From Chryseolinea serpens (lineage in GTDB: Bacteria > Bacteroidota > Bacteroidia > Cytophagales > Cyclobacteriaceae): DNA of 64,000 nucleotides. The notes under the pieces were generated by a model that worked only from the letters and a program-made list of their open reading frames with translations, was not told the origin of the DNA and did no database searches. The stretch lies in contig NZ_FQWQ01000001.1 in the NCBI RefSeq assembly GCF_900129725.1, positions 2,976,001-3,040,000 of the forward strand. Direction: 5' to 3'. How positions within the stretch are numbered: position 1 is the first letter of the stretch; every line of letters starts with the position of its first letter. Position numbers and translations under genes: made by a program. Below, piece after piece: positions 50,733 through 59,479 of this stretch.

Positions 50733-52628
50733 CTACAACGCACCGGCTTTGATCTCGTCTACTACCGCCGGGTCCAGGAGGGTTGTGGTGTCGCCTAAAT
50801 TTGACGTATCGCCTTCGGCCACCTTCCGCAAAATGCGGCGCATGATCTTCCCGGAACGTGTTTTGGGGAGCCCGCTCACGAACTGGATCTTGTCCGGCTT
50901 GGCAATGGGGCCGATGATCTTGGACACGGTTTCCTTGATCTCGCTGCGAAGTTTATCCTCGTCCTTGGGCGGATGATAGAGGATGACGAAGGCATAGATG
51001 CCCTGACCTTTGATGTCATGAGGGTAGCCCACCACCGCGGTTTCGCATACTTCGTGATGTTCGTCGATGGCGCTTTCCACTTCGGCGGTGCCCATGTTGT
51101 GACCGGAAACGATGATGATATCGTCTACCCGTCCCGTTATTCTGTAGTAGCCTTCTTCATCGCGTTTGCAGCCGTCGCCGGTAAAATATTTTCCGGGGAA
51201 GGTCGAGAAATAGGTTTCAAAAAAACGCTTGTGGTCGCCATAGATGGTGCGGGCCATGGAAGGCCAGGGGAATTTTATGGTGAGACGTCCTTCGACGCCA
51301 TTTGTGGTCAGCTCTTTTCCATTTTCGTCCATCACAGCGGGTTGCACACCGGGTAGGGGCAGCGTAGCATGGGCGGGTTTCAGTTTTGTTACGTTGGCGA
51401 TGGGCGAGATCATGAAGCCACCGGTTTCGGTTTGCCACCACGTGTCGATGATGGGGCATTTTTCTTTACCGATATTTTTGTTGTACCAGTGCCAGGCTTC
51501 TTCGTTGATGGGTTCACCCACGGTGCCCAATACTTCCAGGGAAGACAGGTCATACTTTTCAACAAAACTCAGCGGCGCTTTCTCCAGCGAGCGGATCGCG
51601 GTGGGCGCTGTATAAAAAATATTCACCTTATGCCGTTCGATCGCCTGCCAGAACCGGCCCATGTCGGGCCACGAAGGGATGCCCTCAAAGATCACGGTAG
51701 TGCCACCCGCCGATAGCGGGCCGTAAAGAATATAGGAGTGGCCGGTGATCCATCCCAGGTCGGCCGTGCACCAGTACACCTGGCCGTCGCGGTATTGGAA
51801 GGCTGTCTTGAACGTATAGTTTATATAGACCATATACCCACCGCAGGTATGCACCATGCCTTTGGGTTTGCCGGTAGAGCCGGAAGTATAGAGAATGAAC
51901 AGCATGTCTTCGGCGTCCATTTCCTCGGGCGGGCAATCGGCCGAAGCTTTGGCAATTTCTTCGTGCCACCACAAATCGCGGCCGGCTTTCATTTTGACGT
52001 TGATCTTCAGCTTTTGGAGGACTATGGCCTTCTTCACGGTGGGGCATTTCTCCAGGGCTTCGTCGACGATGCTTTTGAGGTCGAGTTTTTTCTCCCCGCG
52101 GAACGAACCGTCGGAGGTGATCACCATGCTGCAACCGGAATCCTGGATGCGGTCGGCAATGGAGCCTGCCGAAAAACCGGCAAAGACCACGGAGTGTACG
52201 GCGCCGATGCGGGCACAGGCTAACACAGCGTAGGCCAGCTCCGGGATCATCGGCATGTAGATACACACCCGGTCGCCCTTCTTCACACCTTGCGCGCGAA
52301 GCATGTTGCCGACTTTGCTCACTTGTTCGTGCAGCTCCTTATAGGTAATGTGTTTGGCCTCGTCTTTGGGGTCGTTGGGCTCCCAGATAATGGCCGTTTG
52401 GTTTGCACGCTGGGGCAGGTGACGGTCGATGCAGTTTTCGGTGATGTTCAGCTTGCCGCCGACGAACCACTTCACTTCGGCCTTGTGAAAGTCCCACTCC
52501 AGCACCTTGTCCCATTTTTTACGCCACTTGAAGTCGGCGGCGATGTTGCTCCAAAAATCTTCAGGGTTTGCGATACTTTTCTGGTACTGTTCTGCGTAGG
52601 CGTCGAAGGAAGAAAGGGTTGTGTTCAT
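50733..52628 (-). CDS. acs: Acetyl-coenzyme A synthetase
   Basis: ATP-dependent activation of acetate to acetyl-CoA through acetyl-AMP. The 631-residue product has the AMP-forming core motif LYTSGSTGKPKGMVH, the Acs-specific TADLGWITGHSYILYGP and WWQTETGGFM, the hinge/ATP stretch TGDGCKRDEEGYYRITGR and VDDIIIVSGHNMGTAEVE. The C-terminal acetylation-site lysine is in KTRSGKIMRRIL. No pat or deacetylase gene is nearby. Divergent from no close gene; the 318 nt upstream carry its promoter. Confidence 0.96.
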   Translation of the reverse strand: MNTTLSSFDAYAEQYQKSIANPEDFWSNIAADFKWRKKWDKVLEWDFHKAEVKWFVGGKLNITENCIDRHLPQRANQTAIIWEPNDPKDEAKHITYKELHEQVSKVGNMLRAQGVKKGDRVCIYMPMIPELAYAVLACARIGAVHSVVFAGFSAGSIADRIQDSGCSMVITSDGSFRGEKKLDLKSIVDEALEKCPTVKKAIVLQKLKINVKMKAGRDLWWHEEIAKASADCPPEEMDAEDMLFILYTSGSTGKPKGMVHTCGGYMVYINYTFKTAFQYRDGQVYWCTADLGWITGHSYILYGPLSAGGTTVIFEGIPSWPDMGRFWQAIERHKVNIFYTAPTAIRSLEKAPLSFVEKYDLSSLEVLGTVGEPINEEAWHWYNKNIGKEKCPIIDTWWQTETGGFMISPIANVTKLKPAHATLPLPGVQPAVMDENGKELTTNGVEGRLTIKFPWPSMARTIYGDHKRFFETYFSTFPGKYFTGDGCKRDEEGYYRITGRVDDIIIVSGHNMGTAEVESAIDEHHEVCETAVVGYPHDIKGQGIYAFVILYHPPKDEDKLRSEIKETVSKIIGPIAKPDKIQFVSGLPKTRSGKIMRRILRKVAEGDTSNLGDTTTLLDPAVVDEIKAGAL

Positions 52629-52947
52629 AGGGTTGCGTCCGGATTTATGTTATGGAGACACGGGTGATAAAATTCTATCCTTTTTCTGGAAATTCAAATA
52701 TTGTTTTCGTGTGTGGTGAGCACATTTGGGAAAATTTATGTCTTTTTAATGTCAGGCAATTCCCAGGGATGTCGCTTAAGCCTGTGTATGGTTCACTCCA
52801 GGGTGCGGCTGTGAGGTCCGCACACATCACACACCGGGGATTAACGGAGACATGGTTATATGTCTGGGCGCAGTTGCCGTATGAAATCTGAATACATACT
52901 GGAGTAAAAGTTGAGGAAGTGCATGGAAGGCTAACGCCAAAAATCCA
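52629..52947. other. Intergenic region upstream of acs
   Basis: About 319 nt, A/T-rich, without a convincing gene. It holds an inverted repeat GTGCGG (52803-52808) / CCGCAC and marks the switch to a more A/T-rich accessory region. An open plus frame (52652-52891) has no family-like features. Confidence 0.4.
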
Positions 52948-53685
52948 CTATTTCCGAATGCAAATCCATGGGAATACGCCTTGAGATAATTTGATCACTT
53001 TTCTCTTGAGACGAGAAATGACGGACTTGGGATTGTACAACACCTTATGGTTGTAATGCGCCAGTTGTTGGAACGAATGATGAAAATACTTGCCACACAT
53101 TTCAGGCGTCGCTGTCAAAACAAAATAACGTTCGCTTCTTTGCCTGGCGAGTGAGACATCGTCTTGTGATCCGTAAAACGGGCTGTCCATGATATGTATT
53201 TCTCCGGTGTCTTTTAGAAGAGATAATAATTTTGAAATCAGTTCATTGAAATTTTCAAAATACTGAACTGAGGCCGCCAGAATGATCGCATCGATGGATT
53301 GCTTTCTAAATACATCGCGGAAAATATTCACATACATAAAATATAAATTCTGCTGCTCACCAAAAGCATGTGTGGCCTGCCTCAGTTCAGTGCGTTGCAC
53401 ATCGACACCGATTACCAGGGCATCCAAATTTCTGGCGAGCATGGCAGAGAGCCAGCCGTTACCACAACCCACTTCCAAGACGACCAAGCTATTTTTCTGA
53501 CTTAAATAGGTTACGAGTTTTCGCGACGAAAATTGCCGCACTTGCCATTCTTTATAGTGAGGATGCGTCGTGGGCACTACAGGAAGTTTACGAATGGCCT
53601 CGATTGGCAATATCCTTTTCTCCTGATCTCTTACTTTAATATAACAGGTCTCAAAGTCTTCGGAGACGAACGAATCGTCTTGCAC
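52948..53685 (-). CDS. Class I SAM-dependent methyltransferase
   Basis: A Rossmann-fold methyltransferase of 245 residues. Motif I is VVLEVGCGNGWLSAML, the ribose-binding acid is in VIGVDVQRTEL, and motif IV lies around DAIILAASVQYFENF. Then come LLSLLKDTGEIHIMDSPFYGS and a basic C-terminus. It starts at a GTG; an in-frame stop lies about 50 nt upstream. A different frame upstream opens with an ATG near 53743 (MTLQDILIDQ), so a start problem or small frameshift is possible. The base composition is A/T-rich compared with the core genes. It stands on the opposite strand, about 390 nt before the radical SAM operon, and may belong to the same accessory locus. Confidence 0.8.
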   Translation of the reverse strand: MQDDSFVSEDFETCYIKVRDQEKRILPIEAIRKLPVVPTTHPHYKEWQVRQFSSRKLVTYLSQKNSLVVLEVGCGNGWLSAMLARNLDALVIGVDVQRTELRQATHAFGEQQNLYFMYVNIFRDVFRKQSIDAIILAASVQYFENFNELISKLLSLLKDTGEIHIMDSPFYGSQDDVSLARQRSERYFVLTATPEMCGKYFHHSFQQLAHYNHKVLYNPKSVISRLKRKVIKLSQGVFPWICIRK

Positions 53686-54072
53686 GTATACTTTATCTTC
53701 TTCACGAAAGCAGCCTGGTCAATAAGAATGTCCTGGAGCGTCATTTTGCTGGCAAGTATAAATTAGGAGATCAACACTCAATTTAACCATTGTAAAGATT
53801 TCGTAACACAACAAGGAACACGATGAAGGGTAATGATTTTAGGATTGCCGTATTGAAGCCCAACGTATTCTCCGAAAAAATACCGTTTTTTTTATCGATG
53901 ATTACCACATCCCATAAATTTCACTACCTTTAAACGTCCGTCAACTCCCCTGACGTTTTACCCCATTTCAGTTTTTTTGCATTCTTATTCCGTGGCTTGG
54001 ACAGCAACTGCCCAGTTTGCACCCTGTTTTCGCCTGCGGAAGAAAGGATAGAAACTCAAAACTTTGCGTCGT
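53686..54072. other. Divergent intergenic region before the radical SAM operon
   Basis: About 390 nt, A/T-rich. It contains an inverted repeat AAACGTC (53932-53938) / GACGTTT (53952-53958) and a TACCTTTA -7-like box just before it. A 36-codon frame at 53823 is weak. Promoters for both flanking units must lie here. Confidence 0.45.
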
Positions 54073-55035
54073 ATGACTGTAGCTCTGCCGGACCGCATGG
54101 TGTTTAACGCAGTGGATGAACACATCCTTCGCACCTTGCTCTATTATGACATCTTTCATTATCCCCTGAAGGCGGATGAAGTCCACCGCTTCCTCGGCGC
54201 GCCGCTGGAACACGAAGACTATATCTATTCGCGATTGAGGGTGCTCGCCGCCCATCGCTATATTTCGCAGTTCGGGGATTTTTTTGGCATTCAGCCCGGC
54301 GAGAGCGACACTGTACGCCGGGCGAAAGGCAATGCCGAGGCCGAACGGCTTACGGTACTCGCGCGTAAAAAAGCGCACTTGATTGGAAGCTTCCCGTTTG
54401 TGCGGGGCGTGATGGCCTCCGGTTCGCTATCGAAAGGATATATGGACGAGAAGTCGGACCTGGACTTCTTTATCGTCACCGCCCCGGGCCGCTTATGGAT
54501 TGCCCGGACGTTGCTGGTGATGTATAAACGCATCTTTCTTTTCAACTCGCACAAATATTTTTGTGTGAACTATTTTGTTGACGAGCAACATTTGGAGATT
54601 GAAGAAAAAAATCTATTCACCGCCACCGAGTTGGCCACGGCGTTGCCCTTGTATGGCCCGGAGCAATACCAAAATCTTCTGAAGGCCAATCCCTGGCTGA
54701 CCAATTTCTTCCCCAACTTCCGGCCGCGCACCACCGAAGACGTATTGCCCTCGAAACAACGCGGCCTAAAAAAGATACTCGAAGCATTTTTCAACCTCGC
54801 ACCGTTTTCCAGGCTCGACCATCATTTTAAAAAGATGACCTTGCAACGCTGGGAAAAATTATACCGGCGCGATTATTCTGACGCCGACTTCAAGGTGGCG
54901 TTCAAAACGAAAGATCACGCTTCCAAAAATCATCCCCGCAATTATCAGCGCAAGGTCCTGGATCTGTATGCTGACAAGGTTAAGGCGTTCGGCCTTTCGC
55001 CGTTGCGCAGTTGTGCAGAAGAACCAGGCAAGTAA
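54073..55035 (+). CDS. Nucleotidyltransferase-domain protein
   Basis: A 320-residue protein. An N-terminal winged-helix-like part (about 15-75, HILRTLLYYDIFHYPLKADE) is followed by a minimal nucleotidyltransferase signature. The signature has Gly-Ser at 117-118 (ASGSLSKGY) and acidic residues Asp129 and Asp131 in EKSDLDFFIV, the DxD metal site. The C-terminal half is helical and basic. This pattern is shared by MNT/KNT-type and antitoxin-type transferases; the nucleotide and acceptor are unknown. ATG chosen over an in-frame TTG 9 nt upstream. First gene of the six-gene operon; the next gene starts 13 nt after its stop. Confidence 0.75.
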   Translation: MTVALPDRMVFNAVDEHILRTLLYYDIFHYPLKADEVHRFLGAPLEHEDYIYSRLRVLAAHRYISQFGDFFGIQPGESDTVRRAKGNAEAERLTVLARKKAHLIGSFPFVRGVMASGSLSKGYMDEKSDLDFFIVTAPGRLWIARTLLVMYKRIFLFNSHKYFCVNYFVDEQHLEIEEKNLFTATELATALPLYGPEQYQNLLKANPWLTNFFPNFRPRTTEDVLPSKQRGLKKILEAFFNLAPFSRLDHHFKKMTLQRWEKLYRRDYSDADFKVAFKTKDHASKNHPRNYQRKVLDLYADKVKAFGLSPLRSCAEEPGK

Positions 55036-55048
55036 AAGACAGTGGCGT

Positions 55049-56521
55049 ATGAAGATCCTGTTTACGCATTCGTATTTCTACAAGCGCGACCCCAAACAGT
55101 GGCGCTTCAAACAACCCTACCCGCCGTTGGGCACCATACTGGCCGCGGCCGTCATGCGGACCCAAGGGCATGATGTGGCGTTGGTGGATAACAATCTAAA
55201 GGATGGTCCACACGTCATCGTTCCGGCATTGACCGAACATCGCCCCCAATATGTGGTGATCTATGACGATGGTTTTAACTATCTCACCAAAATGTGTCTC
55301 ACCGTGATGCGCGAGGCAGCCTTTGTAATGGCCGAAGAAAGCCGCAAACACGGCTGCACCGTGATCATCTGCAGCTCCGACGCCACCGATCACTACGAAA
55401 AATATTTTCAGCATCACGTGGACTACGTGATCCGGGGTGAAGGCGAAGAAACATTAAAGCAACTCATCGGCACCCTGGAAAAAGACGGCGACGTGTCGGC
55501 TGTGCAAGGGCTGGCCTTCCAGAAAAACGGGGCGACCATCCTAACGCCGCCCCGGACCGTGCTCCGCGACCTGGATGCCCTGCCCATGCCGGCGTGGGAC
55601 CTTGTAGATATGGAAGCCTATCGCACGCTGTGGTTAAAACATCATGGCTATTTTTCGCTGAACCTGGCCACTACCCGCGGCTGCCCATTCAAATGCAACT
55701 GGTGCGCCAAACCGATCTACGGAAACCGCTATACGTCACGGTCGCCACAGCACGTTGCCGACGAGATCGCTTTCTTATTGGAACACCACCGGCCGGACCA
55801 TTTCTGGATGAGCGACGATATTTTCGGGCTACGGCCGGGTTGGGTGCAGGAATTTAACCGGATTGTAAAAGAGCGAAAGTTGTCTTTTATCTATAAAATC
55901 CAGTCCCGCGTGGACCTTTTGCTGGAAGACGAGGTGATCGACGCCCTGGCCGCCTCGGGAGCCCGAACGGTTTGGGTGGGGGCTGAATCCGGGTCACAAT
56001 CCGTTTTGGATGCCATGGACAAGGGCACTACGGTGGGACAAATCTATGACGCGACCCGCCTCTTAAAGACACATGGCATCGCTGTAGGCTTCTTTCTGCA
56101 ATTCGGCTACCCCGGCGAAACGGAAACCGACATCCAGGCAACCCTGCGGATGGTGCTGGAATTGATGCCTGAGGAAGTGGGAATTTCGATTTCGTACCCC
56201 CTGCCGGGCACAAAATTTTATGAAAACGTGAAAGGACAGCTCCTGGAAAAGCAAAATTGGTCCGATTCCGATGATTTGGCCATGCTCTTTAAAAGCACAT
56301 TTAACAATGCGTATTATAAAGCGTTACACAGGTACGTGCACTACGTGTATCGAAAACAAAAAGGTTATGCCAGTTTGAAGAAACTTATGCGCAGTCCTTT
56401 GCGTCTTACGTATAAGGACCTTAAGCAAGGCCTAGGTACGTTTTATTTCGGCGCCCGTGTCACACTTTTGTCCAAAAGACTTCGTATCTTAAAAGACTCT
56501 ACCATCCCAAATCAGCGGTAA
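55049..56521 (+). CDS. B12-binding-type radical SAM protein 1
   Basis: A 490-residue protein with the layout of cobalamin-binding radical SAM enzymes (BchE/HpnP type). The N-terminal Rossmann-like domain (about 1-140) has PYPPLGTILAAAVM and YVIRGEGEETLKQL. The SAM-radical domain has CxxxCxxC cysteines at 212, 216 and 219 (TTRGCPFKCNWC), then GAESGSQSVLDAM and FGYPGETETDIQATL. No DxHxxG cobalamin-ligand motif is seen, so base-off/His-on B12 binding is unlikely, although B12 may still bind. Such enzymes methylate or rearrange unactivated carbons. The ATG at 55049 is chosen; an upstream in-frame extension overlaps the previous gene. The next gene starts 1 nt after its stop. Confidence 0.88.
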   Translation: MKILFTHSYFYKRDPKQWRFKQPYPPLGTILAAAVMRTQGHDVALVDNNLKDGPHVIVPALTEHRPQYVVIYDDGFNYLTKMCLTVMREAAFVMAEESRKHGCTVIICSSDATDHYEKYFQHHVDYVIRGEGEETLKQLIGTLEKDGDVSAVQGLAFQKNGATILTPPRTVLRDLDALPMPAWDLVDMEAYRTLWLKHHGYFSLNLATTRGCPFKCNWCAKPIYGNRYTSRSPQHVADEIAFLLEHHRPDHFWMSDDIFGLRPGWVQEFNRIVKERKLSFIYKIQSRVDLLLEDEVIDALAASGARTVWVGAESGSQSVLDAMDKGTTVGQIYDATRLLKTHGIAVGFFLQFGYPGETETDIQATLRMVLELMPEEVGISISYPLPGTKFYENVKGQLLEKQNWSDSDDLAMLFKSTFNNAYYKALHRYVHYVYRKQKGYASLKKLMRSPLRLTYKDLKQGLGTFYFGARVTLLSKRLRILKDSTIPNQR

Positions 56522-56522
56522 C

Positions 56523-57320
56523 ATGGCAGCCCCCTTCGATCATATCGCCACCTCCTACGACTCCCAGTTCACGCGGAGCGCCATTGGTCAATTGCAACGG
56601 AAAAGGGTATGGTCCTACCTGGAAAAGATCACCCCCGAATTGAACGGGCTGGAAATCCTGGAATTGAATTGCGGTACGGGGGAAGACGCCTTATTGTTTA
56701 GCGAAAAAGGCTTCAACATTGTGGCTACCGATGTTTCGGAAGAGATGCTGAAGGTGACCATGCAAAAGGCCCAGCAATATTCCATGCAAAACAAGATCAG
56801 CTCCCAATACCTCGACCTGGATAGTTTTGACGACACGCTGTTTGACAAAAAATTCGACCTGGTGTTCTCCAACTTCGGCGGTTTGAATTGCATTAACCCG
56901 GAAGCCATGCAGAAATTGCTGGCCAAAATTCCGTCCATCCTTTCGCCCGGCGGTCGTTTTGTTGCCGTGGTCATGCCCAAATTTTGTCTCTGGGAGACCA
57001 ACTATTTCCTGATGAAACTCCGTTTCCTGCGAGCCTTTCGCCGGATGACCGACAAAGAAGTGATGGCCGATCTGCAAGGCACACAGATGAAAACCTGGTA
57101 TTACACCCCCACCCAAATAAAGAAATGGTCGAAGCACGCTTTCCGTCACGTGACGACAAAGCCCGTAGGATTTGCCATCCCCCCCTCCTATTTTGAAAAT
57201 TTCTTTTCGCGCAAAAAAAGACTGCTGCTTCAACTCAACCGGATGGAGCAAGCGCTGGACCGGTTCTCCTTTCTGGGCGGCATGGCCGATCACTTCCTCA
57301 TCGACCTCCGGCTTCTATGA
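56523..57320 (+). CDS. Class I methyltransferase in the radical SAM operon
   Basis: A 265-residue SAM-dependent methyltransferase. Motif I is LEILELNCGTGEDALL (47-55 core), the ribose acid is in IVATDVSEEML, and motif IV is FDLVFSNFGGLNCI, followed by LSPGGRFVAVVMPKF. The C-terminal region is basic with an aromatic patch (YYTPTQIKKWSKH), and a predicted amphipathic helix precedes it. The substrate is unknown. It lies 1 nt after radical SAM 1 and shares the phrase FxNFGGLNCI with the second methyltransferase (LANFAVLNCI), suggesting that the two are related. Confidence 0.85.
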   Translation: MAAPFDHIATSYDSQFTRSAIGQLQRKRVWSYLEKITPELNGLEILELNCGTGEDALLFSEKGFNIVATDVSEEMLKVTMQKAQQYSMQNKISSQYLDLDSFDDTLFDKKFDLVFSNFGGLNCINPEAMQKLLAKIPSILSPGGRFVAVVMPKFCLWETNYFLMKLRFLRAFRRMTDKEVMADLQGTQMKTWYYTPTQIKKWSKHAFRHVTTKPVGFAIPPSYFENFFSRKKRLLLQLNRMEQALDRFSFLGGMADHFLIDLRLL

Positions 57321-57356
57321 ACTTTATTTTCCCTGCCGCCTAAGCACTGAACAGCC

Positions 57357-58784
57357 ATGGATGTATTGCTTGCGCATGGATATTTTTTAGAAGACGATGT
57401 GAAGGAACAGCGCATCATGCGTCCTTACCCGCCGCTGGGAATCCTCTATATCGCGGCCTACCTGGACAAACATGCAATAAAAAACGAAGTCTACGACACG
57501 ACCTTCTCCTCCAAAAAAAATTTCCAGGACCATTTGCTGCACACAAGTCCGCCACTGCTGGCGCTTTATGTGAACCTGATGACAAAGCTGAACATATTGG
57601 AGATCGTTCGCTTTGTTAAAAAAAATCTCCCTGCCACCCGCGTCATCCTCGGTGGCCCGGAAGTGAAACATAGCGCTGAAAATTTCCTGCGCGCCGGGGC
57701 CGATGTCATCGTGATCGGCGAGGGCGAAGAAACTACGTTGGAGTTGGTGACAAACCTCTCTCAACACGCCTATCGTCCCGGAGCATTTCTGAATGACATA
57801 AAAGGCATTGCCTTTCTTCAAGACGACCTCTTTGTTGAAAACCCGGAACGCGACAAGATCAAGGACATCAACGAACTGATACCGGCCCGTCACAAAATAG
57901 ACCTTCATCTGTACCTCAACGCCTGGAAAGAACGGCATGGCACCAATGCGATCTCGGTGAGCACCATGCGTGGTTGTCCCTACACGTGCAAGTGGTGCAG
58001 TCGTGCGGTTTATGGATTAAGTTACCGGAGGCGATCGCCCGAAAAAGTTGCTGACGAACTGGAAGCCCTTCAGCGCGACTACCGGCCCGACAGCCTATGG
58101 TTTGTGGATGATGTTTTTACGATCAGTCACAAATGGCTGACTGCTTTTCGCGACGAGCTGCGAAAACGAAATGTGACCATTCCCTACGAATGCATTACGC
58201 GCGCCGATCGCATGAACGATGAAGTGGTCCGGCTGCTAAAAGAAACGGGATGTTTCCGCGTGTGGATCGGCGCGGAAAGCGGCTCCCAAAAAGTGATCGA
58301 CCTCATGGACCGCCGCGTGGACGTGAACCAGGTGCGCGACATGATCCGGCTCACCAAAAATTACGGCATCGAAACCGGCACCTTCATCATGCTGGGCTAT
58401 CCCGGCGAAACGGAAGCCGACATCGAGGAAACTATTCACCATCTCAAAGAATCCAACCCTGATCATTTTACGATCACGGTAGCTTATCCTATCCGGGGTA
58501 CGGAGCTTTACCAGGAGGTGGAAGCGGATCAGACTACTTCTTTGGATTGGACCACCAGTACGGACCGGGAGATTGATTTCAAGCGGTCGTATTCGAGACG
58601 GTATTATGATTTTGCGGTGCGGCATGTGATCAATGAAGTTCAGTGGGCAAAAGGATCGCAACGCGCCCTGGATGTTAAGAACATGCTCCTCAAAGTGAAA
58701 TCGGTGGCAGCGAAGCTGGGGATGATCTGGCACCGGCAACGGTCGTTGGCAAAAGCCCTTCACTACAGCAACTCAACGGAATAA
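57357..58784 (+). CDS. B12-binding-type radical SAM protein 2
   Basis: A 475-residue paralogue of the upstream radical SAM protein. The N-terminal B12-domain-like part has RPYPPLGILYIAAYL and VIGEGEETTLEL. CxxxCxxC cysteines are at 207, 211 and 214 (TMRGCPYTCKWC). It shares WFVDDVF (versus WMSDDIF), GAESGSQKVIDLMD and GYPGETEADIEETI with protein 1, in the same order. No DxHxxG motif. The duplicated gene suggests two related steps on one scaffold. It follows methyltransferase 1 by 36 nt and precedes methyltransferase 2 by 11 nt. Confidence 0.88.
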   Translation: MDVLLAHGYFLEDDVKEQRIMRPYPPLGILYIAAYLDKHAIKNEVYDTTFSSKKNFQDHLLHTSPPLLALYVNLMTKLNILEIVRFVKKNLPATRVILGGPEVKHSAENFLRAGADVIVIGEGEETTLELVTNLSQHAYRPGAFLNDIKGIAFLQDDLFVENPERDKIKDINELIPARHKIDLHLYLNAWKERHGTNAISVSTMRGCPYTCKWCSRAVYGLSYRRRSPEKVADELEALQRDYRPDSLWFVDDVFTISHKWLTAFRDELRKRNVTIPYECITRADRMNDEVVRLLKETGCFRVWIGAESGSQKVIDLMDRRVDVNQVRDMIRLTKNYGIETGTFIMLGYPGETEADIEETIHHLKESNPDHFTITVAYPIRGTELYQEVEADQTTSLDWTTSTDREIDFKRSYSRRYYDFAVRHVINEVQWAKGSQRALDVKNMLLKVKSVAAKLGMIWHRQRSLAKALHYSNSTE

Positions 58785-58795
58785 ACGCTCAACCA

Positions 58796-59479
58796 ATGGC
58801 AAGACCCATGGAGACCATCACGTCGTTTTATGATGCCATCGCCGGGCAATACGATGCTTTTCTGACCGACCACGATGCAAGGGCGCGCAAAACAATTGCA
58901 CAGGTTTTCACAGAAACCGTGCCCCGCGGCGTTGTGCTTGATTTTGGTGGTGGCACAGGACTCGATCTTCCGTGGCTTCAGGAATACTATTCGACAATCC
59001 TGTTTTTGGAGCCCTCGTCAAATATGAGAGAAGAAGCTCGGAAAAAGGTTACATCGTCGGAGCTCGTGCGTTTTGTTGATCGGCAAACAGAATTCAGCGA
59101 ATGGTCGGAGCAGGCGCTTCCTTTCCAGGAGAAGGCCGATGGCGTTCTCGCCAACTTCGCAGTCCTCAATTGTATAGAAGACACGTCGAAGTTTTTTGAA
59201 AAGATTGCCCTGGTCACCTCCAAGCAATCTCATGTTGTAGCCGCCTTGCTGGATCCGCGCGTGAGCCATATTCTTAAAAAGAATTCTGTTTTTTCTGCGC
59301 TCCGCATGTTAGTGACCAACTCCTTAACCATCCACCATCAACGCGACGGAGTGCTTCACAAAACTTTCGTGCACAGCCTGCAAAAACTCAGAAACGCCGC
59401 TTCGCCTTATTTTGATATGCTTTCGTTTACAGCGATCCCTCCATCGGATTTTGTTTTGGTAATCTTTGCGAAAAAATGA
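58796..59479 (+). CDS. Second class I methyltransferase in the radical SAM operon
   Basis: A 227-residue SAM-dependent methyltransferase. Motif I is VVLDFGGGTGLDLPWL (49-57), the post-I acid is in LFLEPSSNM, and motif IV lies near GVLANFAVLNCIEDT. It starts with an N-terminal helix typical of small-molecule methyltransferases (TSFYDAIAGQYDAFL). The last codons overlap the next gene by ATGA, so translation is coupled. Substrate unknown. Confidence 0.85.
   Translation: MARPMETITSFYDAIAGQYDAFLTDHDARARKTIAQVFTETVPRGVVLDFGGGTGLDLPWLQEYYSTILFLEPSSNMREEARKKVTSSELVRFVDRQTEFSEWSEQALPFQEKADGVLANFAVLNCIEDTSKFFEKIALVTSKQSHVVAALLDPRVSHILKKNSVFSALRMLVTNSLTIHHQRDGVLHKTFVHSLQKLRNAASPYFDMLSFTAIPPSDFVLVIFAKK

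Noticed and set aside
52652-52891. 79-codon frame upstream of acs
   Set aside because: No recognised family, no promoter or neighbour support; A/T-rich intergenic sequence.
53823-53933. 36-codon frame before the radical SAM operon
   Set aside because: Too short, no coding signature or ribosome site; kept only as intergenic context.
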